From Prunella strophiata (taxonomy: Eukaryota; Chordata; Aves; Passeriformes; Prunellidae), in assembly GCA_036583965.1 (NCBI GenBank), contig JAZBQD010000015.1:67426830-67490829 (forward strand): DNA of 64,000 nucleotides. The letters run 5' to 3'. Below, in pieces: positions 25,630-37,520 of the stretch (positions within the stretch are counted from its first letter, which is position 1; each line of letters begins with the position of its first letter). The translations under genes were made by a program, and so were the position numbers. Below the pieces are notes generated by a model. It saw only the letters and a program-made list of their open reading frames with translations. It did no database searches and had not been told where the DNA came from.

Positions 25630-25765
25630 GTCTTGAAATGAGAAGCCCTGAGCTTAGCTCCTTTTCCTTTTAGCAGTCACTGTGATGATCATAAGTAAAT
25701 GCCTCATTCATTTAGTTTTAATGTCTGGTAAGTATAACTAATGGTCTTCAATCCCTTCAGCAGAG
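25630..25765 (+). repeat. MIR-like SINE, near full core
   Basis: It follows the MIR layout. AGAAGCCCTGAGCTTAGCTC corresponds to the 'caggagacctgggttctagtc' core. CAGTCACTGTGATGATCATA matches 'ctgtgtgaccttgggcaagtcac'. TTTAGTTTTAATGTCTGGTA matches 'tcagtttcctcatctgtaaaa'. Diverged but collinear over about 130 bases, it is the most complete of the three MIR-like elements here. It contains a strong-looking acceptor (CCTTTTCCTTTTAG) and donor (CTG|GTAAGT at 25728), so it could be exonised. Confidence 0.45.
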
Positions 25766-26776
25766 TGGATTAATAAACATATGTGAGACAGTCTACACTA
25801 TAGAGTTATATAATTTTATTATTTTGAAGGAATTAAATATCTGAAGACCAAAAACATCAACTGCCAAAGAGTTAAATGGGGAGGAAAATAAATTCTTGCT
25901 TTCCTGGATCTTTGCACAAAGCATCTGTATATTATCATGTGCTGTTGAAGTCAAAGGCAAAATTCTCGTGGGCTATAAGGGACAGTAGGATTTGTCTCAT
26001 GGTTTCTAACATAACAGGAGAGTTCACAGATCTGACCTAATACTGAAGTCTAAAGTGTTAGTGAAACTAGAGGAGCAGTCCGCAGCTACCCTTGTTGAAA
26101 GAAAAAAGTAGGGAAAGAAAAAAAAAAAAAAAAAAAAGGCAAATTATGAACGAAAAGCAAGGAGATATACTCAGAATGGACAAAAGGAGAGTGGCCCAAA
26201 GATCCTGCTCAAAAGATTTAGGCTGTGCACAATACAGCTATAAATTGCTAAAAGATAGGCTTTCTTGTGAGTTGTCTTGTACTTGCCACTTCTTACTGAG
26301 CTGGAAATACCCTAAGGACAGCCTTTCATCTGTTGAAGCGTTTTGTCATTTCTGTACCTGGGAGTCAGAGTGGGAAATATACAGCAACAAAGCAATCATT
26401 ACAGATTCACAGTAATAACAATAATAATAGTAGTAATAAAGAATTCCTGTGGAAAAGCTCTCTTTGGATGACCTCTTCACATTATGCACTGTGACCCTCT
26501 AAAGAAACTGCAAATGCTGTAGTACTGTGCTCTATTGTCACTGAACTTTGTGTCTCAAAAAGTCCCATGCCATAGGACAAGGTTGTTAGCTGTAGGCTTG
26601 CTCTTTAATATGACATCTATTTCCTTTAATCTAAATTTCCAAATTCTGCTGAAAAAATGCTTCCAGGGGTGCAGGCAATGCAGATGTTTTGTTTCTATTT
26701 ATATAGAAAAAAAGATTAATACTTGGGTTGACGTGTATAATGCAGCCCTTCCAGCAAAGCAGGTTTAGTAAAGTAC

Positions 26777-26889
26777 CTTTCCATCAGTCAATGGAAATAA
26801 AAGACACAAAGACCAAGCATCAACCAGAAATGTGACAAAGAGTGTGTTAGCATTCTCTTCTGGGCTACTGCCCAGGCCTTCAGGCAGCT
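26777..26889 (-). other. Weak candidate exon (113 nt)
   Basis: On the minus strand a TCTATCTGCTCTTCCACATA tract and CAAG acceptor lead into 37 open codons (LPEGLGSSPEENANTLFVTF, then a hydrophobic stretch). They end at GGAAAG|GTACTT. The donor has a poor +5/+6 context. Composition is GC-richer than surroundings. No family is recognised, and chance is the leading explanation. Confidence 0.12.
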
Positions 26890-29779
26890 CTTGTGTATGT
26901 GGAAGAGCAGATAGAACCATAACCCCACATCTTGTCCCATACGGGGCAATGTACAAAAATTGTTGTCAGTTAAAGGAGAGTAAATGGAAAAAAGAAAGTT
27001 ACCACCCACATCTTACTTACAACAGGGAAGAAACTTGTAAATATAGTATTTGCTGAGGCCATTTGAAAAATTTTGAGGAGTTGAAAATCCAAAGATATTA
27101 AGCCTCTGTCACCAGGCCAGCTACATCACTGGTCTGCATCTGGTTTATTCTGATGTCTCATGAGCTACAGCTTAGGAGAAGAGTCAATGGGCTATTTGTA
27201 AGGTGTCTGTGAAGAATACCTGAGTCTCAGCATAGTTCAAATTAGCTGTTTCTAAGAGAATGATCTTTGTGTAGCTGGAACAGCAGCATTACTTGAAAGC
27301 TCAGTTAAAATTATGTAGCACATTTTAAAATATTCAGGCCAAGCGACTTTGTACCACACACTCATGAAGGTGTGTGGTTTATTGTAATTCAAAGAATTAC
27401 AGTAAGAATTTCCAAATAATTTGGCAGGGTAGTGCACTGTAACTGTGCATAGCATGTAAAGTAGGAATACCTAAATGGTATTCTGCTCCTACTGTGTGTT
27501 GCTGCCTATTAAGGAGTAGTTTTATAAAGAACAAGCATATAATTTCACATAATTTCTGACTCCTGAGAGCATTACAGACCTTTTGACTAATGCAAGTGAC
27601 CTTTTTCATTTGATCCACAAGCAGGCAGATAATAAACAATATAATACCACAGGTGCTAGAGACTAGAAAGGAGATACTTTGTCAACATGTAGAATCCAAA
27701 CTCATCCATGAGATGCTCAGACTTTTTCTTCATATCAACTCATTTATTCCTGGACAGAATAATTTTACACTGAGAATAAAAAAAAAATTGTCCAGAAGTT
27801 TGTTTATTTTTTGTTCATTTGGTTTTGGTTTTATCAATTCCAAATATTTTAATCTTTCTTACCAACCCAGCTTTCCTTCACAGGTCATGCCCTTGTGCTG
27901 GCCAAGGAATAGCGTACAATGTTCTTGATTTTATTCATGGTAGACAGAGTAGGAGGCTGAGAAATATCTCTGTTTTACTAATGCCATTGTACTGACCTTT
28001 TTCACAGTAAGAATTAATAGCCTGAGAGAAACTAATTTTCTTTTTAGCCAAATGTCTAAGGGATCTTCATTTAATACATGCTTTATTCTAAGTTTTGCTT
28101 AATCAACAACAATTTAATGGTAACAGAGAAAAAATTAAATTTGGTAAAATATATCTGTATTATACAACAATTTACAAAACTAAAGGTCCCAGTTTTGAGA
28201 CTGGAGGGCAACTTTCCATTCTCCTTTTTAAGGATAGTTTCTAGTCAGCAATCAGGGTTGAGCAGAAGTGGGGGAGTGGGATAGTCATAGCTTCCTTTTT
28301 CTCCACCACTGCCTATTCTTCTCTTGTCAAATTGCTCACCTTAGTGCACCAGGTTCACTTAAATCTTGAATTTTTTATAGAAGAGAGAAAATAGTTTTTT
28401 CAAGATCAGTTTCCTGAAGTAATAATTGGTTTTATAACAATATGAGCTTTTGTGTTTTTGCATCATAGACTAATATGTAAGAGATAATGGGTGAAAGTTC
28501 CAAGAAACCCTATTTCACCATAGAGTGGTATAAATATATGTTTACATCCATCCCAAAAATAAAATTTGAGCATATTATTTTTAAGGGTTTGACTTGAAGA
28601 TCAATTTAGTAATGTTCATTTCCTTAAGATTTTTTTCCAAAGGAAGCATACGTAGTAATTTAATCACACTGGTAAATTTTTGTTTATCAAGTCTATTAAA
28701 GGTTTTCTTTGGTGGTGGTGGTGGAGAGCCAGACATCATCCTTGCTCTACTACAGATCCAAAAGAGATTGTACTGCAGTTTGGACATTGCATTTTGGATA
28801 TGTTCTGCTCATTTTTGTGTTTAAATTGAAAAAACAATATGTTTTCTTACCTTCAAATTACTAGTGCTTACAAAGGTGTTTTTAACTCTCTATCCACTAT
28901 TAAGCACATGCTTAGTTCCTGCTTAAATCCTACTTGAGTCAGTCTGCTGAGGTAAGCATTCCTTGCTGGGGAGGGATGGAAATAGTGCAATAGTCAAAGG
29001 TAGGATAAGTAAAAGTGATCAAGAGATTTGTGACAAAGAGTTTTCAGTCTACCAACTTTTCTTTTTTCACTTCCCAAGGAGCACTAGTTCAAGTAGCTGG
29101 AAGAATTTTTTCATCACTGTATTCTTTGAGTCACTCCCAGTGGTATTAGCCATTTGGGCATCTCTTAACACAATGTCTTGAATATGTCCCTATCTCTGCA
29201 AACATTGAATTTTCCAGATGTTGTTCCCATTTAATAGATTCTAATCTGACATTCAACTACTATTTGGAATTTTAAATGTACTTAAGAATAATTCTCCTAC
29301 ACTAATACTACATACAGTCCATTTGCAATTCAGAAGGGAGGCTCTAAAGCTTTGCTATTATTCAAAAACAATGCAATTCTACTGAGCACTATCAATATTT
29401 CACACAGTCGGGTCAGGAACTATGGTTGAAAAGGGCATTGAGTTATGGATCTGTACTTTTCAAAAAACAATAAAATTTTTTAAGCTGTTGGCCACATGAG
29501 TCCAGAGAGGGATGCTTAATCAACTTTGCACAGGTGGGTTAATGGGTGAAGGGCACAACTGTAATGCTAAACTTTCACAGAGTAGGAAAATCTTTATTGG
29601 CTCCCATTGTCCACGCAAATTTTGATACCTTGAATTCTCAAGAATAGGGTCATTCAGAAGAAAACAGAAAATTAGATACCTCATGAAGCAAGAGTATGAC
29701 ACTAGAAAGACAGGGAAGGGCTACTACTTGTGAATGGTGATTACTGGAGTAGAAATTTAATGGAAGGAGCTATTCTCAC

Positions 29780-29849
29780 CTGTCATCTACCAAGGCCTTA
29801 ACTGCACTGATGAGCATATCTGGAAAACAGTCCCTTCTTGCAGGCACCT
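29780..29849 (-). other. Candidate exon (40 or 70 nt)
   Basis: A minus-strand donor GACAG|GTGAGA lies at 29779-29774. Two acceptors are possible: TTTTCCAG (exon starts 29819, 40 nt) or ATATCAAG (exon starts 29849, 70 nt). One frame is open throughout and reads RRDCFPDMLISAVKALVDDR, which looks protein-like. I cannot name a family. Short length limits confidence. Confidence 0.2.
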
Positions 29850-30046
29850 CTTGATATTAAATGATGTGGAAAATTTTGGTCCTATAAATGAATTCTGAGA
29901 GACTTTATACAAAGAAAACTAGAATAAAATAAGATTTCAAAATATGTATTGGAAAGAGAGTTATTTAGAGACAAGGTGAGAAATCACATAGGCCCATGAG
30001 GGCCCAGAGATTAATGTGAAATCTGCAGTTTAATTCTCAGGAAACC

Positions 30047-30048
<2 letters not shown>

Positions 30049-30090
<42 letters not shown>
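30049..30090. repeat. Poly-A tract (42)
   Basis: Uninterrupted 42 A, the longest homopolymer in the window. Such length suggests a young retrotransposed tail or slippage expansion. An AATAAA lies roughly 130 bases upstream (near 29925), but no gene-like body was recognised. Confidence 0.95.
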
Positions 30091-30094
<4 letters not shown>

Positions 30095-30926
30095 TATTTG
30101 AGAAAATATTCCATAGACATTTACCAAAACCTGTGAAATTTTTGCAGGATAAGAAATTGGTAGATAGCTACTGAGCACATATCTTTGTGCTAGTGAGTTT
30201 TTGGTACAGAGATAAAAATTTGTGGGTCTTTAATAAGTGGGTCTTCAGCAAGTCTCAAGAACTTTATAGATACTAATGTATCTGTGGCATTGGTCTTAGG
30301 TTTTGGCAAATTTGCTGATTCTGCCAGGTTTATTGTTTGCTAGTAACATTGATCTGCTCTAAGTTGTGTGTCCCCATAGGCTGCACAAGGACACTGGAGA
30401 GAATTTGGCTTCATTGACACAGTATTCCTTCCACGGGCCCTTGGTGTGAGCAGAAATCTGAAGTGTCCCAGGTCCTTTTTGGATCTGCAGTGAAATTCTG
30501 TTATCCTAGGTAACATTTAAATGTCAAAGTTTGGGTTTTTTTTCATAGATACTGACATGAACTTACCTGGCATATCCTAAAAAAAAATTGATAGAAAGAA
30601 CTGCTAAAAAAAATTGATAGAAAATTTCAATAAATTAATAGCATTAAAAATCAGGAAGAGCAGGTTGCTTTTAGAGGTTAGCAATAACTTTGCAAAAAAC
30701 AGCAAATTAAACGTGGGCGTTTTCATGACCACTTTCAGAGAAAAACAAATCCGTTTGGAAATTCTGGAGAGGATGCATAAGATAGTGTGTGTCTACATGA
30801 GCATATGTATAATTGTGCATACTCATCAACCACTTCAAGAAATATATGTAGGTTGATAGTTATAGTCATTTCACACACTTGTACAGACAGATCAGGTGGA
30901 AGGGGTGAGATTAGTCCTCTTCTACT

Positions 30927-31377
30927 TTGCAGGCTCTAGAGTGTTTCAAGAACCAGAGCTGCTGCCAGCATAATTTAGACAGGCCAGGTTGCTGTGCTGT
31001 TGCAGATGCTTTTCCTGGGTTTCCTGTGGGTAGTTCTGCAACCTGCAGCTATCAAGGATATTTGGAGCAGCCACAGAGTTGCATGCCATCATTTCCCACT
31101 GCACAAAGTGGACTGGAGCTTGCATGGAAAGACCTTCACTTTAGCTGCCTCTGGCTGGCATGTGAGTTTTTACAGACCTAGAAAAATATGGGTGAATTTG
31201 CAAGTGTGTCTGCATGCAGATGAGTGGGTTGGGAATTTCTTCTCCCACAGAAGACCTTCCCTCTCTAGTTCATTACAACTTTCTACATTTTATAACAACC
31301 CCTTCCCATGGCATCAGGGATTTAATGGGTTGCAGAAGAGCACTGTGCTTGGTTTCATTCCCAATGTGGTCATGTAA
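30927..31377 (+). other. Overlapping open frames in a GC-richer island, unassigned
   Basis: Two overlapping plus-strand frames of 84 and 127 codons occupy a patch with more balanced base composition than its neighbours. The longer one (30994-31377) starts with a hydrophobic MLLQMLFLGFLWVVLQPAAI segment that resembles a signal peptide. Neither frame shows a recognised domain. Long overlapping frames are expected when stop-codon-poor sequence is GC-richer, so this is not called a gene. A decayed retroelement or a regulatory element is possible. Confidence 0.15.
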
Positions 31378-33417
31378 AATTCACAACAGAGCAGCCTTGC
31401 TGGCTAAATAATCACTCTTGTTACATGGGTCCCAGGACACGACCGTGAGATGTGGGGCCATCTGCCAGGATGCACTCCTCTGCAGAGCCAGTGTGCAGAG
31501 ATTGATCTCTCTACCTGAACAAATGCATCCCATCACTTCTATGGAGTAGGAAACAAGTCACTTGTGAATAACTTAATTGAACAATATGTGATATATTTTT
31601 TCTTCCTCATATTTCATAACCAAAGTGTTCTGGCATGACTTTTTCAGTATCAAAACCAAATGTACTCATTTTTCCTTGACTTGTGTTCAGTTACTTGAGA
31701 ACAAAAATGAACATTAACTTATATACCTCTATCAAAGTAAGTTATTTTATACCTACCTTTTCACAGAAAGCAAAATAAAGTTTTGTTCAGGTTGCATTAC
31801 TTTGTTTGATTTTACTTTTCCTGGTCTCACAGTCTAAATACTGTTAGGGAATAGTCTGGAAGCACTTCAAAGTCAAGAAAACAGTAAAATTCTGTGTGAT
31901 AAATTATATGTTGTGGGCACAGAGGAATTTAATGCAGGAAAATAGATATTCATGGTTCCTTTTCTGTCAGAAATTTGTTTGTGTGTAGGATATGTAAACT
32001 ACATTCCTGGTATTTATCCCATTGATAATTTGCAATCAATAACAATGTGTACACATATTTATTTGGACAATCATCCCTGGGTTATTAATTTTCTCTCAAG
32101 CTAGACTTTGCAAAATGCTCTGAGGAACCTCAGTCTGCAAGTTACACTGAAGTTTAATAGGATGTGGGCATCTAACTGGTTTAGGCAGCACTGAAAATAT
32201 ATCTGACACAGATGTATGCTTACATTAATATAAAGTGTAGGTACAACAGAAGTTCCAGTACCAATGAATGAAAAAGGTTATATCACTTTAGGGCAGTTGT
32301 GCAGTGCAGAAAACCAATGCAAAGGAGTAGTATGCAGGATAACCACAGTCGCTTGTTCTATTTTATTAAGGAGAAAAAGATCACAGCTATGACATCTGAA
32401 GAAGACCACAAAGACCCTTTCCTGAAGACTGTAATGAGAACAGGTTATGTTACTACTAAGTTCCACATTCTCATTACAAGCTTTTTAATGAGAAAGGATT
32501 AATTTTCTGCCATTTTCCATTCTCATTACTACTCAGTAAAGGGAATGAGATATCAGGAGTTTAATGTCTAATTTATATTCAATGAATCATAGTAGTGAGC
32601 TGCACTCTTTTGACCTTTTCAATATTTTATACTTTGATTGGATGGTCACTTGACTCCTGTATTGTTTATAGCCTTATTATAGTAGCTTATAGAAGAAAAA
32701 GTGGACTGGCTAACCAATCAAAACAAAAGAATAACAGAAAGGTCAATTTAATACCATACACATGTATCAGTTCAAGAATATAAACAGTATCAAACTTTGG
32801 AAATCTTTTTTCTGACAGAACTACAAGAATTAAAATTACTCTTCAGTGCATGTGATCAACCTTGCAACCATGAATGGGGAGTAGAAGAAAAGAGATTTAT
32901 TCTGTAGTGACTGGGGTCACTTTTACTTTCCCTTTAAGCACTCGCTAACACTGATGAACAGTAGGGTAAAGATTAACAAAATACTTGGCCATGTTTTATG
33001 TTTCCTTACCCTTACTTTGCAAAGGCCAGTGAGTGCAGAAGGAGCAAGATGATGAACAATCGGGTCCATCGTACTGCCAGTATTTTTGAAACACTCATTA
33101 AATATCTATGTGAAATACTTTAATATAGTTTTGTGAGAGTTGTCTTGTAAAAGTGAGAAGATATAAAGGCCAGCCAAAAAATTTTAAATCTATGAAAAAT
33201 TGAACTGTAATGTCAGACTGTTAAAAAAATTAAAAATCTGAAAACAAAATAACCTAACCAATATGATGTATTTCAGTGCATCATTTGTGATTACTAAGCT
33301 ACCAGAACTTTGGAATCAAACATTCTCTGAAGTATATACTTTAAAAATTCAAAAAAATTCACACACAAGGAAAACTTTTAATGTATTAGTTTATTTCAGA
33401 TTTATTTCAGTCCAAAG

Positions 33418-33572
33418 ATTAAAAAACACAAACAAAACCCAACCAAAACAAAACAAAAACAAACAAAAACACAAACAAACAACAAAAAAGAACAAACATT
33501 AAAAAACAACAAAAAACATTAAAAAAACAACAAAAAAAACCCCAAAAAACCCAAAAAACCAAAAAAAAACCT
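33418..33572. repeat. A/C-rich low-complexity island
   Basis: About 155 bases composed almost wholly of A and C (AAACAAAACC, AACAAAAAAC and AAAACCCC types), with two ACATTAAAAAACAAC units near 33496-33530. This is the reverse-complement type of the T/G-rich block at 2.8 kb. An open frame over its left part is Lys/Gln/Asn-rich and is compositional only. Confidence 0.9.
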
Positions 33573-35343
33573 TCCAAAACCTACACCCTGCAAAGAACTG
33601 TATCTTGAAAATATGATATCTAATTTGTCCCTTGTTGATAGTGGATTGAGTAAAGGTTTATGGATATAGATATATTATATAGCTACATATATTGTAGATA
33701 TATTAGTCATTATACTATGACTTAATTTGGAGTCCCTTGCAGAAGTCATGAAACACAAAATTTGTGGTAGTAAAACATTTGGGAAAGAAAAAGGTAGTTA
33801 AAAAATAAAAATCCATTCAATTGTTTTTGTGTGCAGCTTTCAATCTATTTGTTTTAATTAACAGAGCCTGTTTACAGAGATTAGATAATTATTCTTTTAA
33901 ACCTGACTAAATAATTAACTTATGTCAAACAAATAGCACTTCATTACTGGAAAGAAATATAATTGATGTTCTGCAACCCTCAATATAATAAACATACTAT
34001 TCATTCCTTAACTATTAATTCTCAAAACTCATGTTCAATAGTCAGTAATAATTAATTTACCATACCATACATGTCTTACTAAATGTAAATTAAATCCAGT
34101 TTGAGACCCATTGTTTAAAGCATTACTCAGAATGTCATCGCTGGACTCCCCCAAAAGAAACATTATTTAATACAGTTTGTGAGGCCAGAGGGAGAAATAA
34201 CAGTTTGGGTAATGAGGACACTATCAGACTTGTGCCATTTTAATGGAAAGAAAAATTAATATATGAGATCCTTACAAGACTGATTAGAAAGAAGAAAATG
34301 ACAAAAGTAATAATGTGAATACTGAAGGGACTCTTCACTTTAAATGAGCCCAGGCAAATATATTTTAGTCTCAATGATATCAAACTGAAATGCAAGAAGT
34401 AAAAGATATGTGCCTACCTTGGTAAAAACAAACCAGAAGTCATTACTGCAGACTGTGGTAAAATCACCATTCCAAATAATACACAATTATATCCCTCACT
34501 GATATAGCTAGTGCAGCTTTAAGGATCTGCAAATTAATTCAAACCCTAGAAAAGAGTTACTCTAAAAGTGTCTAAGAAGTAAACCAAAATATTTTGCACC
34601 AAATATTGTGAAAGAATTTCAGAGGGAGAGTATATTAGATGGAGCAACTACAAACAAAAACTTGTTGGGCAAGTGGTAAAACAAACTAGAAAACTAGGTC
34701 CAAGTATCACTCAGAACTTATGATCTGCTAAAGCTTGTCAATAAATTCCAAAAGTATGAAGCTGACTTTCTTGAGTGGTTCTTTGCCTTGCCATCATAAG
34801 AAACTCTTATCATTAAGCTGAAGTGATGTTTTCAATAGATTGATGAGGTAACTTCAGGATGTAGTATTCACCATAAATTGAATGGAAACATTTTAAACAC
34901 AATCATTGCATATGATTGCTACAGGTTAATATTGGAGCAAACTATAGGTATTCTTGCTCTAAAAAATCTTTATTCAGAACATGACAACCACAACATACTG
35001 CTTTTTAATTTTTTCCCATGAAGTTACTTCTGTATTAGCAATTGTATTTCTCTGATCTGACCCCTTTGTTGACAAGCCTGAACAATACGTGGTTACTGTA
35101 AAAGAGCAGATACCTTTTGATAATACATGTTTCAAAATATTTGAAACATTCTTTTTTACTTGACAAAGTATGCAGTAAAATGTGATGAATCAACAATTAA
35201 TTATCTAGGGTAATGGGGAATATTCTGAAGGGAGATTACTCTATATGTGGTATTCAGTCCATGTTTCCTAGCACAGGTGCATTGGATTTATGTCTAGCTA
35301 ACCACTTGGTTTGTCATGTTGCACTTAACAGTATCAATAATGT

Positions 35344-35400
35344 ATGTAGACATATATAATATATGCAGATATATATAATATATGTAGAAATATATAAACA
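35344..35400. repeat. 19-bp minisatellite, three copies
   Basis: Three successive units follow the pattern ATGYAGANATATATAATAT with period 19. The second and third differ from the first at a few positions, and the third is imperfect at its end. Confidence 0.85.
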
Positions 35401-35431
35401 CAATGTATAATCACTGTGTTTATAAAGATAT

Positions 35432-35490
35432 AAAATCATAGAAACATTTAGCTTAAAAAAAACCCTTTAAGATTATCAAGTCCACCTGTA
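35432..35490 (-). mobile_element. CR1 LINE terminal fragment, minus strand
   Basis: AAAATCATAGAAACATTTAG followed by CCCTTTAAGATTATCAAGTC is the reverse-complement CR1 terminus ('aatcatagaatcatttaggttggaaaagacctttaagatcatcaagtcc'). Only about 60 bases remain before the match is lost. Confidence 0.8.
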
Positions 35491-36686
35491 CATAAATTTA
35501 TGATGAAATTGGTTTTTATTAAAAGTTAAATATTGCTCAGAAGTTGCTACATTAAAAAAGAAAAATAACCCAAAATCTCCTTCTCTTCATTCTGTTGACA
35601 TTCACACTTGTGTTTTGCTGGTTTTCTTACACTTCACTTTCCTCTGATGGCAATGGTAGTTAAAGACTCTTTGGGCCTTGTAAGGCTGAGTCATATCCAA
35701 TATGTTTCCAAAGGGTCTAAGCCAGCTAAGAATCCCAAGCCCCATGGTCATAAATTAATTAGGCATTTGAGTCAATAACCCTTAGGGTAGTCTTGAAATC
35801 ACAGATGAGCCAATTTTAAATTTACTAGCTCAGGTACTGGTAGCAATCTAGTTTTGGCACCACTGGGTTTATTGCATCCTGTATTAAATCCAATAATCCC
35901 CTGAGGATTTGAGCTTAAAAACATACTTCAGTTTTGAAACTTGGGACCAGTTTGGGCTTCTAAATCACTTGGGTGTCTTTATGAATTTTGTTCTTTATCC
36001 CTAGTCAAACTATTTTTGCTACTTTGTGGTGGTGAGTGATCAGCAATATATTTTATATGGAGGCTTTCTGTTCATAGTGTCTTTCAGAGCAATTATATAG
36101 CATCATGGGGTGAACACATCTGCTTCTACTTTCTGGAGGTGAAGTCTTGCCAAGGGCTCTAGTGGGCTCTCCATGAAAATATTTGCTCCTTTGTGTTCTT
36201 GTGCCATACTGTGAAAGTTAGGAAAATAGAGTAAAATTGTTCTTTATCTCCCAGCTAGATCCTTACCCTCTGGTGCCACTATACTTTGTAAAGTGTTTTT
36301 TTAGCTTGTCTAAAGGTCAAAGATAAGATGTTTTATTTGATCCAAAGTAATTCAGTATTCAATTGGTCTCCAGTGATCAGAAAGTAGCATGCAAAATAGG
36401 AAGTAAAATGTATTCCTTTAGGTCTTCATCAGAAATATACATGTGTCATTGAACTGACTGATTTGAAGATTTCAATTTTGTTACACAAAAAAATCATATT
36501 TATGTAATTTAATTTTTTTTTACTTTTAGACAGTAAACATCTTTGCTCATATTACAAGGAAGAAGTAATGCCAAAAGAAAGAACAACAGATTAAAGGTGA
36601 CCAGCACTTGAAAGTCTGAAAAACAAAGTCCTGATGAGCTCCTAAAAGATGGACTCTTTCTTCCACTATCAATTGACCCAAAACAG
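35491..36686. other. Unique AT-rich DNA, no gene recognised
   Basis: No repeat family, open frame of note or RNA gene was recognised between the two minus-strand CR1 pieces. Confidence 0.5.
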
Positions 36687-37520
36687 CACTCAGAATCACA
36701 GAAGTTGGAAGAGATCTACAAAGATCATCAAATTCCAACTCCTGGCCCAGCACAGCATTATCCCCATGAGTCACACCATATGCATGTGACTTTGTCCACG
36801 TGTGTCTTGATCTCTGTCAGGCTGGTGCTGGGACCACTTCCCTGGGGAGCCTGTTCCTGTGTCCAAACACCCTCTGGGTGAAAAACCTTTTTCTAATATC
36901 CAATCCAAGCCTCTCCTGTCTCAGCCTCAGGCCATTTCCTTGGGTCCTGTCACTGATCACCAGAGAAAGGAGATCTGAATCTTCCTCTCCTCTTTCCCTC
37001 ATGAAGTTGCAGACTGTAATGAGGTCTGCCCTCATCTCCTCTTCCCCAGGCTGCACAGACCAAGTGACCTCAGCTGCTCCTCATTCAGCTTCCCCTCAAT
37101 GCCCTTCAGCAACCTCATAGTCCTCCTTTGGATGCTCTCTAACAGTTTAATGTCTTTTTTTATATTGTGGCACCCAAAACTTCACACAGGACTTGAGATG
37201 AGGCCACCCCAGCTCAGAGCAGAGCAGAAAAATGCCCTCCCTTGCCTGGCTGGCCATGCTGTGCCTGATGCCCCCAGGACAGGGTTGGCCCTCCTGGCTG
37301 CCAGGGCACTGCTGACTCATGGTCAACTTGACATAGACCAGGACCCCCAGGTCCCTTTCTGTAGCCCTGCTTTCCAGTGTCTCACTCCCCAGCGTGTACA
37401 TTCATCCAGGGTTGCCCCATGCCAAGTGCAGAACCCAGCATTTGTCCTTGCTAAACTTCATATTTGCTCTTGGTCTGCAGCTGAAGCAAAGTTTCCATGT
37501 CCTTTCAACAGCGTGCTACC
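36687..37520 (-). mobile_element. CR1 LINE, 3' UTR plus end of reverse-transcriptase frame
   Basis: In reverse complement the element runs from the C-terminal part of the CR1 ORF2 through the 3' UTR to a CAGAATCACAG terminus at 36687. Diagnostic stretches on the plus strand include CCTGGGGAGCCTGTTCCTGT-type sequence at about 36840-36862 (CR1 consensus 'ccctggggagcctgttcc'), a CCTTGGGTCCTGTCACTGAT block, and 37300-37420 encoding the ORF2 end. It is about 830 bp, 5'-truncated, and lacks target duplications as expected for CR1. The right edge is fuzzy. Confidence 0.92.
37147..37470 (-). pseudogene. CR1 ORF2 C-terminal remnant
   Basis: The minus-strand translation reads MKFSKDKCWVLHL, MYTLGSETLESRATERDLGV (then LVYVKLTMSQQC) and WPHLKSCVKFWVPQYKK, with a frame interruption near 37400. 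These match the conserved C-terminal region of CR1 ORF2: 'KCKVLHLG', 'ERDLGVLVD.KLSMSQQC' and 'RPHLEYCVQFWAPQFKK'. The frame break and changed residues show it is dead. It gives orientation and family to the surrounding element. Confidence 0.9.

Larger units (their letters stand above)
25766..35343. other. Unique AT-rich DNA with simple repeats
   Basis: No established gene. It includes 20 A at 26118-26137, an imperfect TAA-type triplet patch at 26411-26440, a GGT pentamer repeat near 28711-28722, the 42-base poly-A and an A/C-rich island listed separately. Two weak minus-strand exon candidates and one plus-strand open-frame island are also listed. The rest shows nothing recognisable. Confidence 0.5.
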
